DNA of 20,659 nucleotides from Oscillospiraceae bacterium (lineage in GTDB: Bacteria; Bacillota; Clostridia; Oscillospirales; Oscillospiraceae). The translations under genes were made by a program, and so were the position numbers. The stretch is taken from contig JAIEFH010000288.1 in the NCBI GenBank assembly GCA_029067025.1, positions 1 through 20,659 on the forward strand. The letters are read 5' to 3'. The notes below the pieces were generated by a model, which saw only the letters and a program-made list of their open reading frames with translations, had not been told where the DNA came from and did not search any database. Below are positions 7,193 through 13,920 of this stretch, piece by piece (positions within the stretch are counted from its first letter, which is position 1; each line of letters opens with the position of its first letter).

Positions 7193-8245
7193 TTATTCCT
7201 GCCGCGCCCCCTCCTGGGGCGCTTCTTCCGCCGCGTTTTCTTCCGCCTGCTCCTCCTGAGACGGCCGGTTCCGGTACAGCGCCGCCGCCTGCTCCAGCCG
7301 CGCGGCAAACTCATCCGCCGCCCAGCCTGGGCCCAGCACCTCCACCCCCGGCCCCAGGCCGAACAGCCAGCCCCACAGCGGCGGGCTGACCACCAGATCC
7401 ACCGAGGCGGTGAAGTGCTCCTCCCCGTCGGGGATCAGGGCCACCTCCAGCCCGAAGCGGTCGATGAGTACCCCGGCCAGCCGGTTCTCGCACCGCAGCC
7501 GCAGCCGGCAGGGCGCCCCCGCGAACATCCCGAAGTGCTTCCGGGTGTAGCCCTCCGCCGTCCAGTCCCCCTGGGGGTGGCCCTTCATGCCGGTGACGGT
7601 GATGTCCGCCATCTTGTCCACCCGGTAGTGGCGCACCTCTTTCCGAAGCTCGTCCCACCCGGCCAGGTAGTAGTTCTCGCTGTCCCAGATCAGGCCATAG
7701 GGGGTGAGCTTGTACCGCGCCCCCTCCCGGCGGAACACCCGCTCCCGTTTGGCGTTATACTCAAAGTAGCGGAAGGTCACCACCTTGTTGTTGGCGATGG
7801 CCCCCTGGAGCTTGTCCACATTGTAATAGATGCTCTCGTTCATGGTCTTGACCCGCCGGTCCACATACACCTGCCGCTGGAGCTGGCGGGCCTGGTGGAC
7901 GCTGGTCAGCCCCTCCAGCTTGTGGATGAGGGCGTCGCTTTTGCGCTTGGTGAGAAATCGGCTGGACTGCACCGCGTCCACCAGCAGCTTCAGCTCCGCC
8001 AGCTCAAAATCCCGCTCCCCGACAAACCAGCCGCCCCCCTTGCCCCGGCGGCTCTGCACATCCAGGCCCAGCTCCCGGAGCTGCTCCATGTCATCGTAAA
8101 TACTCTTGCGCTCCGCGCCCAGCCCCCACCGCTCCAGCTCCTCCTGCATCTCCTGCCGGGAGATGGGATGCTCCTCGTCGCTGCGCTCCAGCAGGAGCTT
8201 GGCCAGAATGGGGAGCTTTCGTTTATAATTGGCGCTCTTGGCCAT
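7193..8245 (-). CDS. WYL-domain transcriptional regulator
   Basis: A 350-residue cytoplasmic regulator. The N-terminus (about residues 1-65, MAKSANYKRKLPILAKLLLE then ISRQEMQEELERWGLGAERKS) is a winged helix of the DeoR-like HTH_11 kind. A WYL ligand-binding domain follows with YGLIWDSENYYLAGWD and the VRHYRVDKM strand (about residues 182-215). A WCX-like C-terminal domain and a Glu/Gln/Ala-rich tail complete it. Members bind nucleotides or nucleic acids and often regulate defence or stress genes. ATG at 8245 is preferred over a GTG two codons upstream because AAGGAGG (complement 8254-8260) is 8 bases from the ATG but only 2 from the GTG. It is promoter-proximal and followed by the unrecognised 221-residue gene. 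Confidence 0.85.
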   Translation of the reverse strand: MAKSANYKRKLPILAKLLLERSDEEHPISRQEMQEELERWGLGAERKSIYDDMEQLRELGLDVQSRRGKGGGWFVGERDFELAELKLLVDAVQSSRFLTKRKSDALIHKLEGLTSVHQARQLQRQVYVDRRVKTMNESIYYNVDKLQGAIANNKVVTFRYFEYNAKRERVFRREGARYKLTPYGLIWDSENYYLAGWDELRKEVRHYRVDKMADITVTGMKGHPQGDWTAEGYTRKHFGMFAGAPCRLRLRCENRLAGVLIDRFGLEVALIPDGEEHFTASVDLVVSPPLWGWLFGLGPGVEVLGPGWAADEFAARLEQAAALYRNRPSQEEQAEENAAEEAPQEGARQE

Positions 8246-8303
8246 GGCCACCGCCTCCTTCCGTTTGTTATCCTAGCAAAGTAAAAGTCCGATATTCAGG
8301 GAT

Positions 8304-8332
8304 ATTATAGCAGATGTGAGTCGGCAGCGCAA
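8304..8332 (-). promoter_or_regulatory. Promoter of the WYL regulator
   Basis: TATAAT (complement 8304-8309), a consensus -10, with TTGCGC (complement 8327-8332) 17 bases upstream. It lies just beyond the terminator of the preceding transcription unit. Confidence 0.65.
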
Positions 8333-8335
8333 GGC

Positions 8336-8367
8336 AAAAAGAACCGCCCCGGCAAAGCCGGGGCGGT
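8336..8367 (-). terminator. Terminator of the sigma/anti-sigma operon
   Basis: A perfect 11-bp GC-rich stem, ACCGCCCCGGC / GCCGGGGCGGT, with a 3-base loop, followed on the minus strand by TTCTTTTTG. It lies 6 bases after the stop codon of the 446-residue membrane protein gene. Confidence 0.85.
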
Positions 8368-8373
8368 CGGGTC

Positions 8374-9714
8374 TCAGTGGTGGCCTCCGTGGTGGTCGTC
8401 GTGGTGCTCTTCGCCGTGGCTGTGCGCGGCGCCGTTCTGAACAGTCTGGCCGCAGGTGGAGCAGATATAGGTGCCGCCCGTACAGTGGTGCTCCGCCCCT
8501 GCCGCGTAGCTCTCACCACAATCGGGGCAGATCGTGGCGGCATGGCTGTGTTCAACGTCTATCGGAAGAACCTCGCCGCAGATGGGGCAGGTATGCGTCC
8601 CGCTTGCGCAGTGGTGCGCCGTGCCGCTGACGTAGGTGTCGCCGCAGTCCGGGCAGACATACGTCCCGGGCGCGTCGGACACGGACACAGGGGGCGCGTT
8701 ATACTGCGGGTCCACCGCCCCGTTGGGGTCGTAAGGCTTGGTGAAGGCCGAGCTGTCCCCGGCGTCATTCCAGTTAGGCTCGCCCACGCCGTAGTTGGGG
8801 TCGGCCTCCCAGGGGTGGGCCAGCACCGCGCCGTCGGAGGAGAGGACGTCCAGCGCCAGCCCCCTGTCCGCCACGCGGCACACCAGGCGGCTCACCCGCT
8901 CCTCGGTGAGGGCGCGGCTACCCCCGGACACCTCGAGGCGGTAACCGTAAGCGTCCTTCATGAAGCTTACCCGGCGGGTGCTGGCGTCCTCGCCGCCGCT
9001 GGGGGTTGCCACAGAGTCATACCCGTCAGCGGTGACGGTGAGGCCCCGGATCTCCTGGGTCACGCTCTCCGGGTAGCCAAAGCAGGTGGGGGGCAGCTGC
9101 CCCGCCGTCACGGCGAACTCAAAGCGGTTCAGCGGCCCCGCGCTGCCAAAGATATACGCGCCCCAGAAGGAGCCGTCCTCATACCACGCCGCCCAGCCGG
9201 TCAGCTCGTACCCGCCCCAGTCCAGGTGGGTGTTCACCGCGTCCTCGCCGCCCATCAGAGCAATGATCTCGTCCTGGGTCAAACTGCGCTTGGTGCTGCC
9301 GTAGGGCACATCCCAGTCCGCCAGTGCGATGCCATCCGCCTCGCCATACTCGATATAGGGCAGGACATAGTAGGCCGCGATGGCGTTTTCCCCGCTGCCG
9401 GAAATCACCTCATACCCGCCGATGGTCTTTTCCCCCGGCTCCGTCACGTCGCCGGGCTCCACCAGGGCGATGTCGGGCACGGGCTCGTCAGCGATTTCCG
9501 GAGCAACTGGGTCGTAAGCCACAAGGGGATCATAGACTTCCTCCCGGCTCATCCACCACGTCCCCAGGCCCACAACCAGGGCCAGCGCCGCCGCCATGCT
9601 CCCGTACCTTTTCCACGGGATGGTTCGCTTCCCGGAGGCTTCCAGCCCCACCAGCCGCTGGTGGAGGGTATCGGATACCCTCACGCCGTCCATATACTCC
9701 CTGTATTTTTTCAT
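8374..9714 (-). CDS. Membrane-anchored putative anti-sigma factor with zinc-ribbon-like tail
   Basis: A 446-residue protein with a short cytoplasmic N-terminus (MKKYREYMDGVRVSDTLHQR), one membrane span at about residues 38-55 and a large presumably external part. The position behind an ECF sigma gene and this topology suggest an anti-sigma factor; no zinc-finger anti-sigma HxxxCxxC motif is seen, so the assignment rests on context. The external domain (about 60-340) is unrecognised. The tail is striking: from residue 354 two 42-residue repeats each read CPDCG..Y..G..HHC..GT..C..CG and end in HSH (first copies at 354 and 396), followed by a His/Asp-rich end, EEHHDDHHGGHH. Four CxxC pairs and many His residues suggest Zn or other metal binding. 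Start ATG with GGGGAG upstream. It is 134 bases after the sigma gene, with a palindromic repeat between. Confidence 0.7.
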   Translation of the reverse strand: MKKYREYMDGVRVSDTLHQRLVGLEASGKRTIPWKRYGSMAAALALVVGLGTWWMSREEVYDPLVAYDPVAPEIADEPVPDIALVEPGDVTEPGEKTIGGYEVISGSGENAIAAYYVLPYIEYGEADGIALADWDVPYGSTKRSLTQDEIIALMGGEDAVNTHLDWGGYELTGWAAWYEDGSFWGAYIFGSAGPLNRFEFAVTAGQLPPTCFGYPESVTQEIRGLTVTADGYDSVATPSGGEDASTRRVSFMKDAYGYRLEVSGGSRALTEERVSRLVCRVADRGLALDVLSSDGAVLAHPWEADPNYGVGEPNWNDAGDSSAFTKPYDPNGAVDPQYNAPPVSVSDAPGTYVCPDCGDTYVSGTAHHCASGTHTCPICGEVLPIDVEHSHAATICPDCGESYAAGAEHHCTGGTYICSTCGQTVQNGAAHSHGEEHHDDHHGGHH

Positions 9715-9741
9715 ATCAATTCTCCCCTTCGTCGTCTCGTC

Positions 9742-9847
9742 GGCACAAGCTGCGCTCCATTCGCTTCCTCCTTCGGAGAAAGCTCATACGCTCCGCTGTG
9801 CCTCCTCTCCCCACAAAGCCTGAAGATCGGCTTTGCGGGGGCCCCAT
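9742..9847 (-). repeat. Palindromic intergenic repeat between sigma and anti-sigma genes
   Basis: Two adjoining inverted repeats fill the gap. One is an imperfect long stem from GGCACA (9742-9747) to TGTGCC (9797-9802), with an inner CTT-c-CTCC/GGAG-a-AAG stem at 9764-9782. The other is TCCCC-A-CAAAGCC / GGCTTTG-C-GGGGG (9808-9841), continuing CCCCATT into the end of the sigma gene. The second closely matches the layout of the element at 18201-18237. No T-tract follows on the minus strand, so it is not a classical terminator. It may adjust read-through or mRNA decay between sigma and anti-sigma genes; this is inference. Confidence 0.6.
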
Positions 9848-9848
9848 T

Positions 9849-10322
9849 TTATTCGCCCTCTTCACCGTTCAGATAGCGTCTTAACGCGTCCCGGGCCCGG
9901 CTGAGGTGGGAGCGCACCGTCCCGGGCCGCTGGCCCAGGATGGCCCCGATCTCCTCCGAGGTGTAGCCCTCGTAATAGTGCAGATGTACCGCCGCCCGCT
10001 GGTTGGCGGGCAGGGCCAGGATGGCCTCCATCAGCTCCCGGCACTCCGTGTCCGGGGCGGGGTACACATCCAGCAGCTCCACCGCCGGATGGCGGTGTCG
10101 CTGCCGCAGGACGCTCTTGCAGCGGTTGGCCGCCACCTTCAGCAGCCACGCCTTCTCATGATCGCTGTCCCGGAGTTCAGGGCGTTTTTCCAGATAGCGC
10201 AGGAAGGTGTCCTGCACCGCGTCCTCCGCCTCATGGGCGTCGCCCAGAATAGCCAGCGCCGCCCGGAACAGCGTATGTTCATGTTTGGTCACCAATTCTT
10301 CCAACCGGTTGGAGTGGTTCAT
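9849..10322 (-). CDS. ECF-type RNA polymerase sigma factor
   Basis: A 157-residue sigma-70 family protein of ECF size with only regions 2 and 4. Region 2 (about residues 10-75) carries ILGDAHEAEDAVQDTFLRYL and the promoter-melting/-10 segment DHEKAWLLKVAANRCKSVLR. Region 4 (about 98-150) carries LPANQRAAVHLHYYEGYTSEEIGAILGQ followed by the recognition helix GTVRSHLSRARDALRRYL. Sigma factors of this size normally work with a membrane anti-sigma factor, and the next gene fits that role. Start ATG with GAGGAGG upstream. Its own promoter region shows an ECF-like motif pair, so it may be autoregulated. It is divergently arranged with the NYN gene. Confidence 0.92.
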   Translation of the reverse strand: MNHSNRLEELVTKHEHTLFRAALAILGDAHEAEDAVQDTFLRYLEKRPELRDSDHEKAWLLKVAANRCKSVLRQRHRHPAVELLDVYPAPDTECRELMEAILALPANQRAAVHLHYYEGYTSEEIGAILGQRPGTVRSHLSRARDALRRYLNGEEGE

Positions 10323-10344
10323 GTCGTCCCTCCTCTCTGCCTAT

Positions 10345-10373
10345 AACACGCCCTGGGGCCGCAAATTGCTGCA
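10345..10373 (-). promoter_or_regulatory. Candidate ECF-type autoregulatory promoter
   Basis: TGCAGC (complement 10368-10373), a 17-base spacer, then CGTGTT (complement 10345-10350). This resembles the TGxAAC / CGT pattern of Firmicutes ECF promoters. An inverted repeat CCCTGG/CCAGGG (10351-10356 and 10374-10379) frames the -35. The assignment is by pattern only. Confidence 0.35.
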
Positions 10374-10418
10374 CCAGGGAGAAAATTTTTTGTTCTGGCC
10401 TTTCCTCTCCGTATATGA

Positions 10419-10424
10419 TATACT
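10419..10424 (+). promoter_or_regulatory. -10 element of the NYN gene promoter
   Basis: TATACT on the plus strand, about 42 bases before the NYN start codon, in an AT-rich stretch. No convincing -35 is seen 16 to 18 bases upstream. AAAAGGAG at 10451-10458 is the ribosome site. Confidence 0.4.
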
Positions 10425-10465
10425 AGATTTGCCAATCACGCAACGAAGCAAAAAGGAGTGCCATC

Positions 10466-11212
10466 ATGGAAAATGAACTGCGCTTAGCCGTCCTCATCGA
10501 CGCGGACAACGCCCCCCGCACCGCCTTAAGGGAGGTCATGGCGGAGGTGGCGGTGTACGGCTCGGCCACCATCAAGCGCATCTACGGCGACTGGACCGCC
10601 CCCAACATGGGCAGTTGGAAGCCTCTGCTGCTGGAACACGCCATCACCCCCTTCCAGCAGTACAGCTATACCACCGGCAAGAACGCCACCGATTCCGCCA
10701 TGATTATCGACGCCATGGACATCCTGTATTCCGGCAACTGCGACGGGTTCGTGCTGGTGAGCAGCGACAGCGACTTCACCCGCCTGGCCACCCGCTTGCG
10801 GGAGGCGGGGATGAAGGTGTACGGCATGGGGGAGAAAAAGACGCCCAAGCCCTTCATCGTGGCTTGCGACAAGTTCGTGTACATTGAGTCGCTGAAGGCC
10901 GCCGAGCAGGCAGCTCCCGCGCCCTCCGGCAAGACGGCGAAAAAGAAGTCTCCGCCCCCGGCGGAGACCGCCACACTGTCCGTTAAGGAGCTGATCGCCC
11001 AATCGGTGGAGGATCTGGCGGACGAGGACGGCTACGCCTATCTGGGCGATCTGGGCACCCTGCTCATCAAGAAGCAGCCTGACTTCGATTCCCGCAACTA
11101 TGGCTACACCAAGCTGTCCCGGTTTATCGCCGCCCTGGACGGCTTTGAGATCGACGAGCGTCACAACGCCAATTATCAGGGCACCCAGGTATTTGTGCGC
11201 AACAAAAAGTAA
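10466..11212 (+). CDS. NYN-domain (LabA/DUF88, PIN-like) protein with OST-HTH/LOTUS domain
   Basis: A 248-residue protein. Residues 8-140 form a NYN nuclease-like domain with the acidic metal-binding residues in place: LIDADNAP near the N-terminus, DSAMIIDAMD in the middle and LVSSDSDFTRLATRLRE after it. A Lys/Pro/Ala-rich linker follows (about 145-168). The C-terminal part, ELIAQSVEDLADEDGYAYL onward (about 170-245), matches an OST-HTH/LOTUS domain, an RNA-binding winged helix. The combination points to RNA cleavage or RNA processing; the target is unknown. Start ATG with AAGGAG 7 bases upstream. It is the only plus-strand gene in the window. A hairpin repeat begins one base after its stop codon and the mobile island follows. 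Confidence 0.82.
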   Translation: MENELRLAVLIDADNAPRTALREVMAEVAVYGSATIKRIYGDWTAPNMGSWKPLLLEHAITPFQQYSYTTGKNATDSAMIIDAMDILYSGNCDGFVLVSSDSDFTRLATRLREAGMKVYGMGEKKTPKPFIVACDKFVYIESLKAAEQAAPAPSGKTAKKKSPPPAETATLSVKELIAQSVEDLADEDGYAYLGDLGTLLIKKQPDFDSRNYGYTKLSRFIAALDGFEIDERHNANYQGTQVFVRNKK

Positions 11213-11213
11213 A

Positions 11214-11266
11214 GCATAAAAACATCCCCCCTCTTTGGGGCAACTCCCGTAAGGAAGTTGCCCCAA
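11214..11266 (+). repeat. Hairpin-plus-tail repeat, left copy
   Basis: GCATAAAAACATCCCCCCTC (11214-11233) is followed by a perfect 11-bp stem, TTGGGGCAACT / AGTTGCCCCAA (11235-11245 with 11256-11266), loop CCCGTAAGGA. It starts one base after the NYN stop codon. The same 20-base tail and a related hairpin occur inverted at 18096-18152 behind PFOR. CGTAAGGAAGTTGCC (15 bases of loop and stem) is identical in both. No T-tract follows the hairpin on the plus strand. Confidence 0.75.
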
Positions 11267-11299
11267 GGGTCGGGGCCGTAAATGTTACCTGATTTGGAT

Positions 11300-11326
11300 A
11301 GCGTAGCTTCGGCTACGCTGTCTTTT
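11300..11326 (+). terminator. Hairpin with T-tract at the left end of the element
   Basis: AGCGTAGC-TTCG-GCTACGCT (11300-11319), then GTCTTTTTC on the plus strand. It overlaps the recombinase stop codon on the other strand. In the plus direction it could stop transcription entering the element from the NYN gene. Confidence 0.6.
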
Positions 11327-12998
11327 TCTTGTGTTTCTGCATGGACTGATAGCAGGCCATATATTCCTGTTCCAGTGTTTCCGGCTCCGGCGCTACCCAT
11401 AAGCCGATGGTGTTGTAATAGATGTCTACCCTCTGGCAGCGTTTACCGTCCACCTTTTCCGGCTTAGATACCACGATTTTCTCAATAAATTCGTGGACGA
11501 TTTCAGGCGTCAGCTCCGTCAGCCGAGTCACCCGTCTGGCTTTCTCGATAAACTGTTGCAGGTCAGCGGCCTTGTTCGTAGTAGCTTCCAAACGAGCCTC
11601 CATTTCCGGGATAGCCGCTTTCAACTGCCGCTGCTCGTTCTCCAGCGATACCGTCAGTGTGGCAAACCGTTCCTCAGAAAGTAAGCCCTTGGATAAATCC
11701 TCGTAGCTTTTTTGGATAATACGGTCAATCTCCACTACCCGCTGCGTGGCCTTGTCCAACTCCCGGCTTTTGGCAGTCAAAGCCTTCTTCTCTTGCAGGC
11801 CGAACCGCTCCATTTGCTCCTGTGCAAACTGCTTTTCGTAGACCTGGACATACCACAAAAGCCGTTGCAGCCCTTCAAGTACAAGCTGTTCTACAATCTT
11901 TTCCCGGATATAGTGCGCAGAGCACAGATCAGTATTCTTACGGTAGCCGGAACAGAAAAAGTAGGCTTGTTCTCGTTTGTAGTTGTTAGTGGCGCTGTAC
12001 CCCAGCTTGTTTCCGCAGTCGGCGCAGTAGAGCAACCCGGAGAACATGCTCACAGCACCCGTCCTTGTGGGCCTGCGGCGGTGCTGGCGGAGATTTTGGG
12101 CAAGGGCAAAAGTCTCCCGGTCAATGATGGCGGGGTGGGTATTGGGGAACACCTTCCACTCCTCCTGCGGTCTGTCCAACTGCTTTTTCAGCTTGAAAGA
12201 CTGCCGGTAAGTACGGAAGTTCACGGTGTCACCCACATACTCCTGCCTGTCCAAAATTTCCGCCACTGTGTGCGAACACCACTTATGCGGATATTCGGGA
12301 AGTTTGGTCGGACAGTTCACACCAATACTGCGCAGGTGCTCGCTGGGTGTCAGCACACCGTCAGCTTTCAGTCGCTTGGCGATTTGCGTAGGCCCCAGGC
12401 CGCTGATACACATCTGGAATATTCGCCTAACGACCTCTGCGGCTGATTCGTCCACGATCCACTTGTTCTTGTCTGCCGGGTCCTTCTTATAGCCAAAAGG
12501 AGTGTTGGTGGTCAGCGGTATCCCAGCGTTGCCACGGCTCTGCATGACCTTCCGAACCTTATCACTGGTATTTTTTGCGTGCCACTCATTAAAAAGGTCT
12601 TGCATTGGCACGATGTCGCTCACTCCACTGGCAGTGTCGATGTTGTCCATGATGGCGATATACCGCACGTTCAGCCGAACAAAATCTTCCTCCAACAGTT
12701 GGCCCACCACAAGGCGGTTTCGGCCCAGCCTGGAGTGATCCTTGACCACCAGATTAGCTACAAGCCCCTGTTCAGCCAGTTCCATGATTTCCATAAAGGC
12801 TGGACGGGTAAACGTAACCCCGGAATAGCCGTCATCAAAGAAAAATTGGGGGTTGGGTAAACGGTTGTCGCTGGCGTACTTCTCTAAAATAGCCCTTTGG
12901 TTCTGGATGCTGCCTGAGATGCCCTCTTTCTCATCGTCACGGGATAAACGGGCGTATAACGCTGTGATTCGCTGATCTGGCTGCTGTTTTCTTCTCAA
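11313..12998 (-). CDS. tnpX: Large serine recombinase, TnpX-type
   Basis: A 561-residue site-specific recombinase that excises and inserts the element. The resolvase domain (residues 10-150) has the catalytic Ser at about position 19 (ALYARLSRDDE) and the conserved KDHSRLGRN. The Recombinase domain follows (about 170-290, GYKKDPADKNKWIVDESAAE onward). A zinc ribbon (about 325-365) has CADCGNK and a second Cys pair. A long coiled-coil (about 390-480) and a C-terminal DUF4368-like segment with RVDIYYNTIGL complete it. Length and order match TnpX/TndX-type enzymes of Clostridia. The start is TTG at 12998, with AAAGGAG 6 to 7 bases upstream. Its 3' end lies at the left edge of the element, as is usual. 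An inverted repeat lies between its ribosome site and tnpW. Confidence 0.92.
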   Translation of the reverse strand: MRRKQQPDQRITALYARLSRDDEKEGISGSIQNQRAILEKYASDNRLPNPQFFFDDGYSGVTFTRPAFMEIMELAEQGLVANLVVKDHSRLGRNRLVVGQLLEEDFVRLNVRYIAIMDNIDTASGVSDIVPMQDLFNEWHAKNTSDKVRKVMQSRGNAGIPLTTNTPFGYKKDPADKNKWIVDESAAEVVRRIFQMCISGLGPTQIAKRLKADGVLTPSEHLRSIGVNCPTKLPEYPHKWCSHTVAEILDRQEYVGDTVNFRTYRQSFKLKKQLDRPQEEWKVFPNTHPAIIDRETFALAQNLRQHRRRPTRTGAVSMFSGLLYCADCGNKLGYSATNNYKREQAYFFCSGYRKNTDLCSAHYIREKIVEQLVLEGLQRLLWYVQVYEKQFAQEQMERFGLQEKKALTAKSRELDKATQRVVEIDRIIQKSYEDLSKGLLSEERFATLTVSLENEQRQLKAAIPEMEARLEATTNKAADLQQFIEKARRVTRLTELTPEIVHEFIEKIVVSKPEKVDGKRCQRVDIYYNTIGLWVAPEPETLEQEYMACYQSMQKHKKKTA

Positions 12999-13016
12999 AA
13001 TATACTCCTTTCCGCA

Positions 13017-13065
13017 GCCGGATGTGATATGAATTGCAAGGTACTGTTATCATACCACATCCGGC
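13017..13065 (-). promoter_or_regulatory. Inverted repeat between tnpW and tnpX
   Basis: GCCGGATGTG-a-TATGA (13017-13032) pairs with TCATA-c-CACATCCGGC (13050-13065) around a 17-base loop: 15 pairs with one mismatch. No T-tract follows. It fills the gap ahead of the recombinase ribosome site, so it could be an operator, a recombinase-binding site or a structure limiting recombinase expression. Confidence 0.5.
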
Positions 13066-13081
13066 GCTAAACTTCAACACT

Positions 13082-13351
13082 TTAATGTGTGATATTGCGA
13101 TTGAGGATTCGATTTACTTTTCCCTCTGCACTTTCAGTGGCATCGCCACTGAAATGGGCGTTGACGGTGTAGACAGTGCCGTTGATCTCTCGCTCAAAAC
13201 TGATTGGGTGACTGTATTGGTGCTTTTTCAGCCAGTCCAACCGGTCAGCATGGGACAGGCCGGCGAGAAAAGCCGCTGTTTCATCAATTTTTTCCATCAC
13301 TTCATCAAAAATTTCTGCCTGCCGTTCCGTTAGTTCAATCGTGTGAGACAT
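13082..13351 (-). CDS. tnpW: Transposon-encoded protein TnpW
   Basis: An 89-residue protein matching TnpW of Tn4451-like elements. It starts MSHTIELTERQAEIFDEVM and has the characteristic SFEREINGTVYTVNAHFS near residues 58-75. Its function in the family is not established. ATG at 13351 is chosen because AAGGAGG lies 9 bases upstream; the open frame extends to 13468 without another good start. Its first 17 bases overlap the end of the MobC-like ORF, indicating coupled translation. The recombinase gene follows on the same strand after the inverted repeat. Confidence 0.82.
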   Translation of the reverse strand: MSHTIELTERQAEIFDEVMEKIDETAAFLAGLSHADRLDWLKKHQYSHPISFEREINGTVYTVNAHFSGDATESAEGKVNRILNRNITH

Positions 13352-13613
13352 GGGCACAACCCTCCTTAAAAACGCTACGGACAATTTCTGCCGCACGATC
13401 AACCTCATCCAGCGCCCTGCGCAGGGCGGGAACATCCAGCTTACCGCTGTTGGCTCTGACAAGCACATCCTCCACTTTCAGCCCAGCTTGGTGTGTGACG
13501 GCAATCAGGGACGGGATGTCCACCTGCGGGCCAGGCTTGACTTCTGCCGTCAGAACTTTCATACGTACATACTTGGAACGGTCAAGTCCAATCGCCGACG
13601 CCTTGCGATCCAA
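13335..13613 (-). CDS. MobC-like relaxosome accessory protein, start unclear
   Basis: A 92-residue frame counted from TTG at 13613: MDRKASAIGLDRSKYVRMKV, then LTAEVKPGPQVDIPSL and KEG near the end. Reading upstream in the same frame gives RTRDQKARIHFTEEELRNL, which clearly belongs to the domain: a ribbon-helix-helix-like N-terminus of MobC proteins, which help a relaxase nick oriT. That frame stays open to a TGA at 13701-13703 but has no ATG, GTG or TTG before 13613. The nearby ATG with a ribosome-like AGAAAGG (start 13679) is out of frame by one base and reaches TAA after four codons. So the start has probably been lost by a small indel, or a rare start codon is used. It overlaps tnpW. No relaxase partner is present. 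Confidence 0.6.
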   Translation of the reverse strand: MDRKASAIGLDRSKYVRMKVLTAEVKPGPQVDIPSLIAVTHQAGLKVEDVLVRANSGKLDVPALRRALDEVDRAAEIVRSVFKEGCAHVSHD

Positions 13614-13700
13614 ATTTCGCAGTTCCTCTTCGGTGAAGTGGATACGGGCTTTCTGATCTCTGGTTCTTATGTGTCGCTCATCCTTTCTGATTTTGGGGTT

Positions 13701-13758
13701 TCAGGGAACTCCCTGACAAGCGGTATTGGGGGATTTGTACCCCCCAATACGTTGCTTG
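13701..13758. other. Candidate oriT: two adjacent inverted repeats
   Basis: TCAGGGA/TCCCTGA (13701-13716) abuts a larger inverted repeat. In that one CAAGC (13717-13721) pairs with GCTTG (13754-13758) and GTATTGGGGG (13723-13732) with CCCCCAATAC (13741-13750), loop ATTTGTAC. It lies directly upstream of the MobC-like ORF, where mobilizable elements usually keep oriT. No known nic sequence was recognised with certainty. Confidence 0.45.
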
Positions 13759-13920
13759 TTAAGACAATACCGTTTCTTTCCCACCCGTTCTTTGATTTCG
13801 ATCCGCCGTTCTCCCCAAACAAGGTTCCTGTCCCTTTTCAGCGGCGTTGTCTCGCTCGCTCCTGGTGTGGAGGTCATGGCGGAGTACCTTTGTTCAGCCG
13901 GTCATTCAGTTGTCAGGAGC

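Noticed and set aside
8374..8655. A CRISPR-like or short tandem DNA repeat in the tail of the anti-sigma gene.
   Set aside because: The repetition is a 42-codon protein duplication in an open frame, with only two diverged copies.
9742..9847. The sigma/anti-sigma gap as an intrinsic terminator.
   Set aside because: Stable stems are present but no T-tract follows on the transcribed strand, and the anti-sigma gene would then lack a visible promoter.
8377..9876. A 499-codon plus-strand ORF, the longest plus-strand frame in the host block.
   Set aside because: It lies antisense to the membrane anti-sigma gene and part of the sigma gene, with shadow-type composition and no domain signature.
12226..12492. 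Plus-strand ORFs inside the recombinase region, possible nested genes.
   Set aside because: All are shadows of the serine recombinase frame with no ribosome sites.
13701..13877. A 58-codon minus-strand ORF with a weak AAAGG upstream of its ATG, in frame with the MobC-like ORF.
   Set aside because: It covers the oriT-like inverted repeats, has no recognisable motif, and its stop simply separates it from the MobC-like frame. It is more likely leader sequence.
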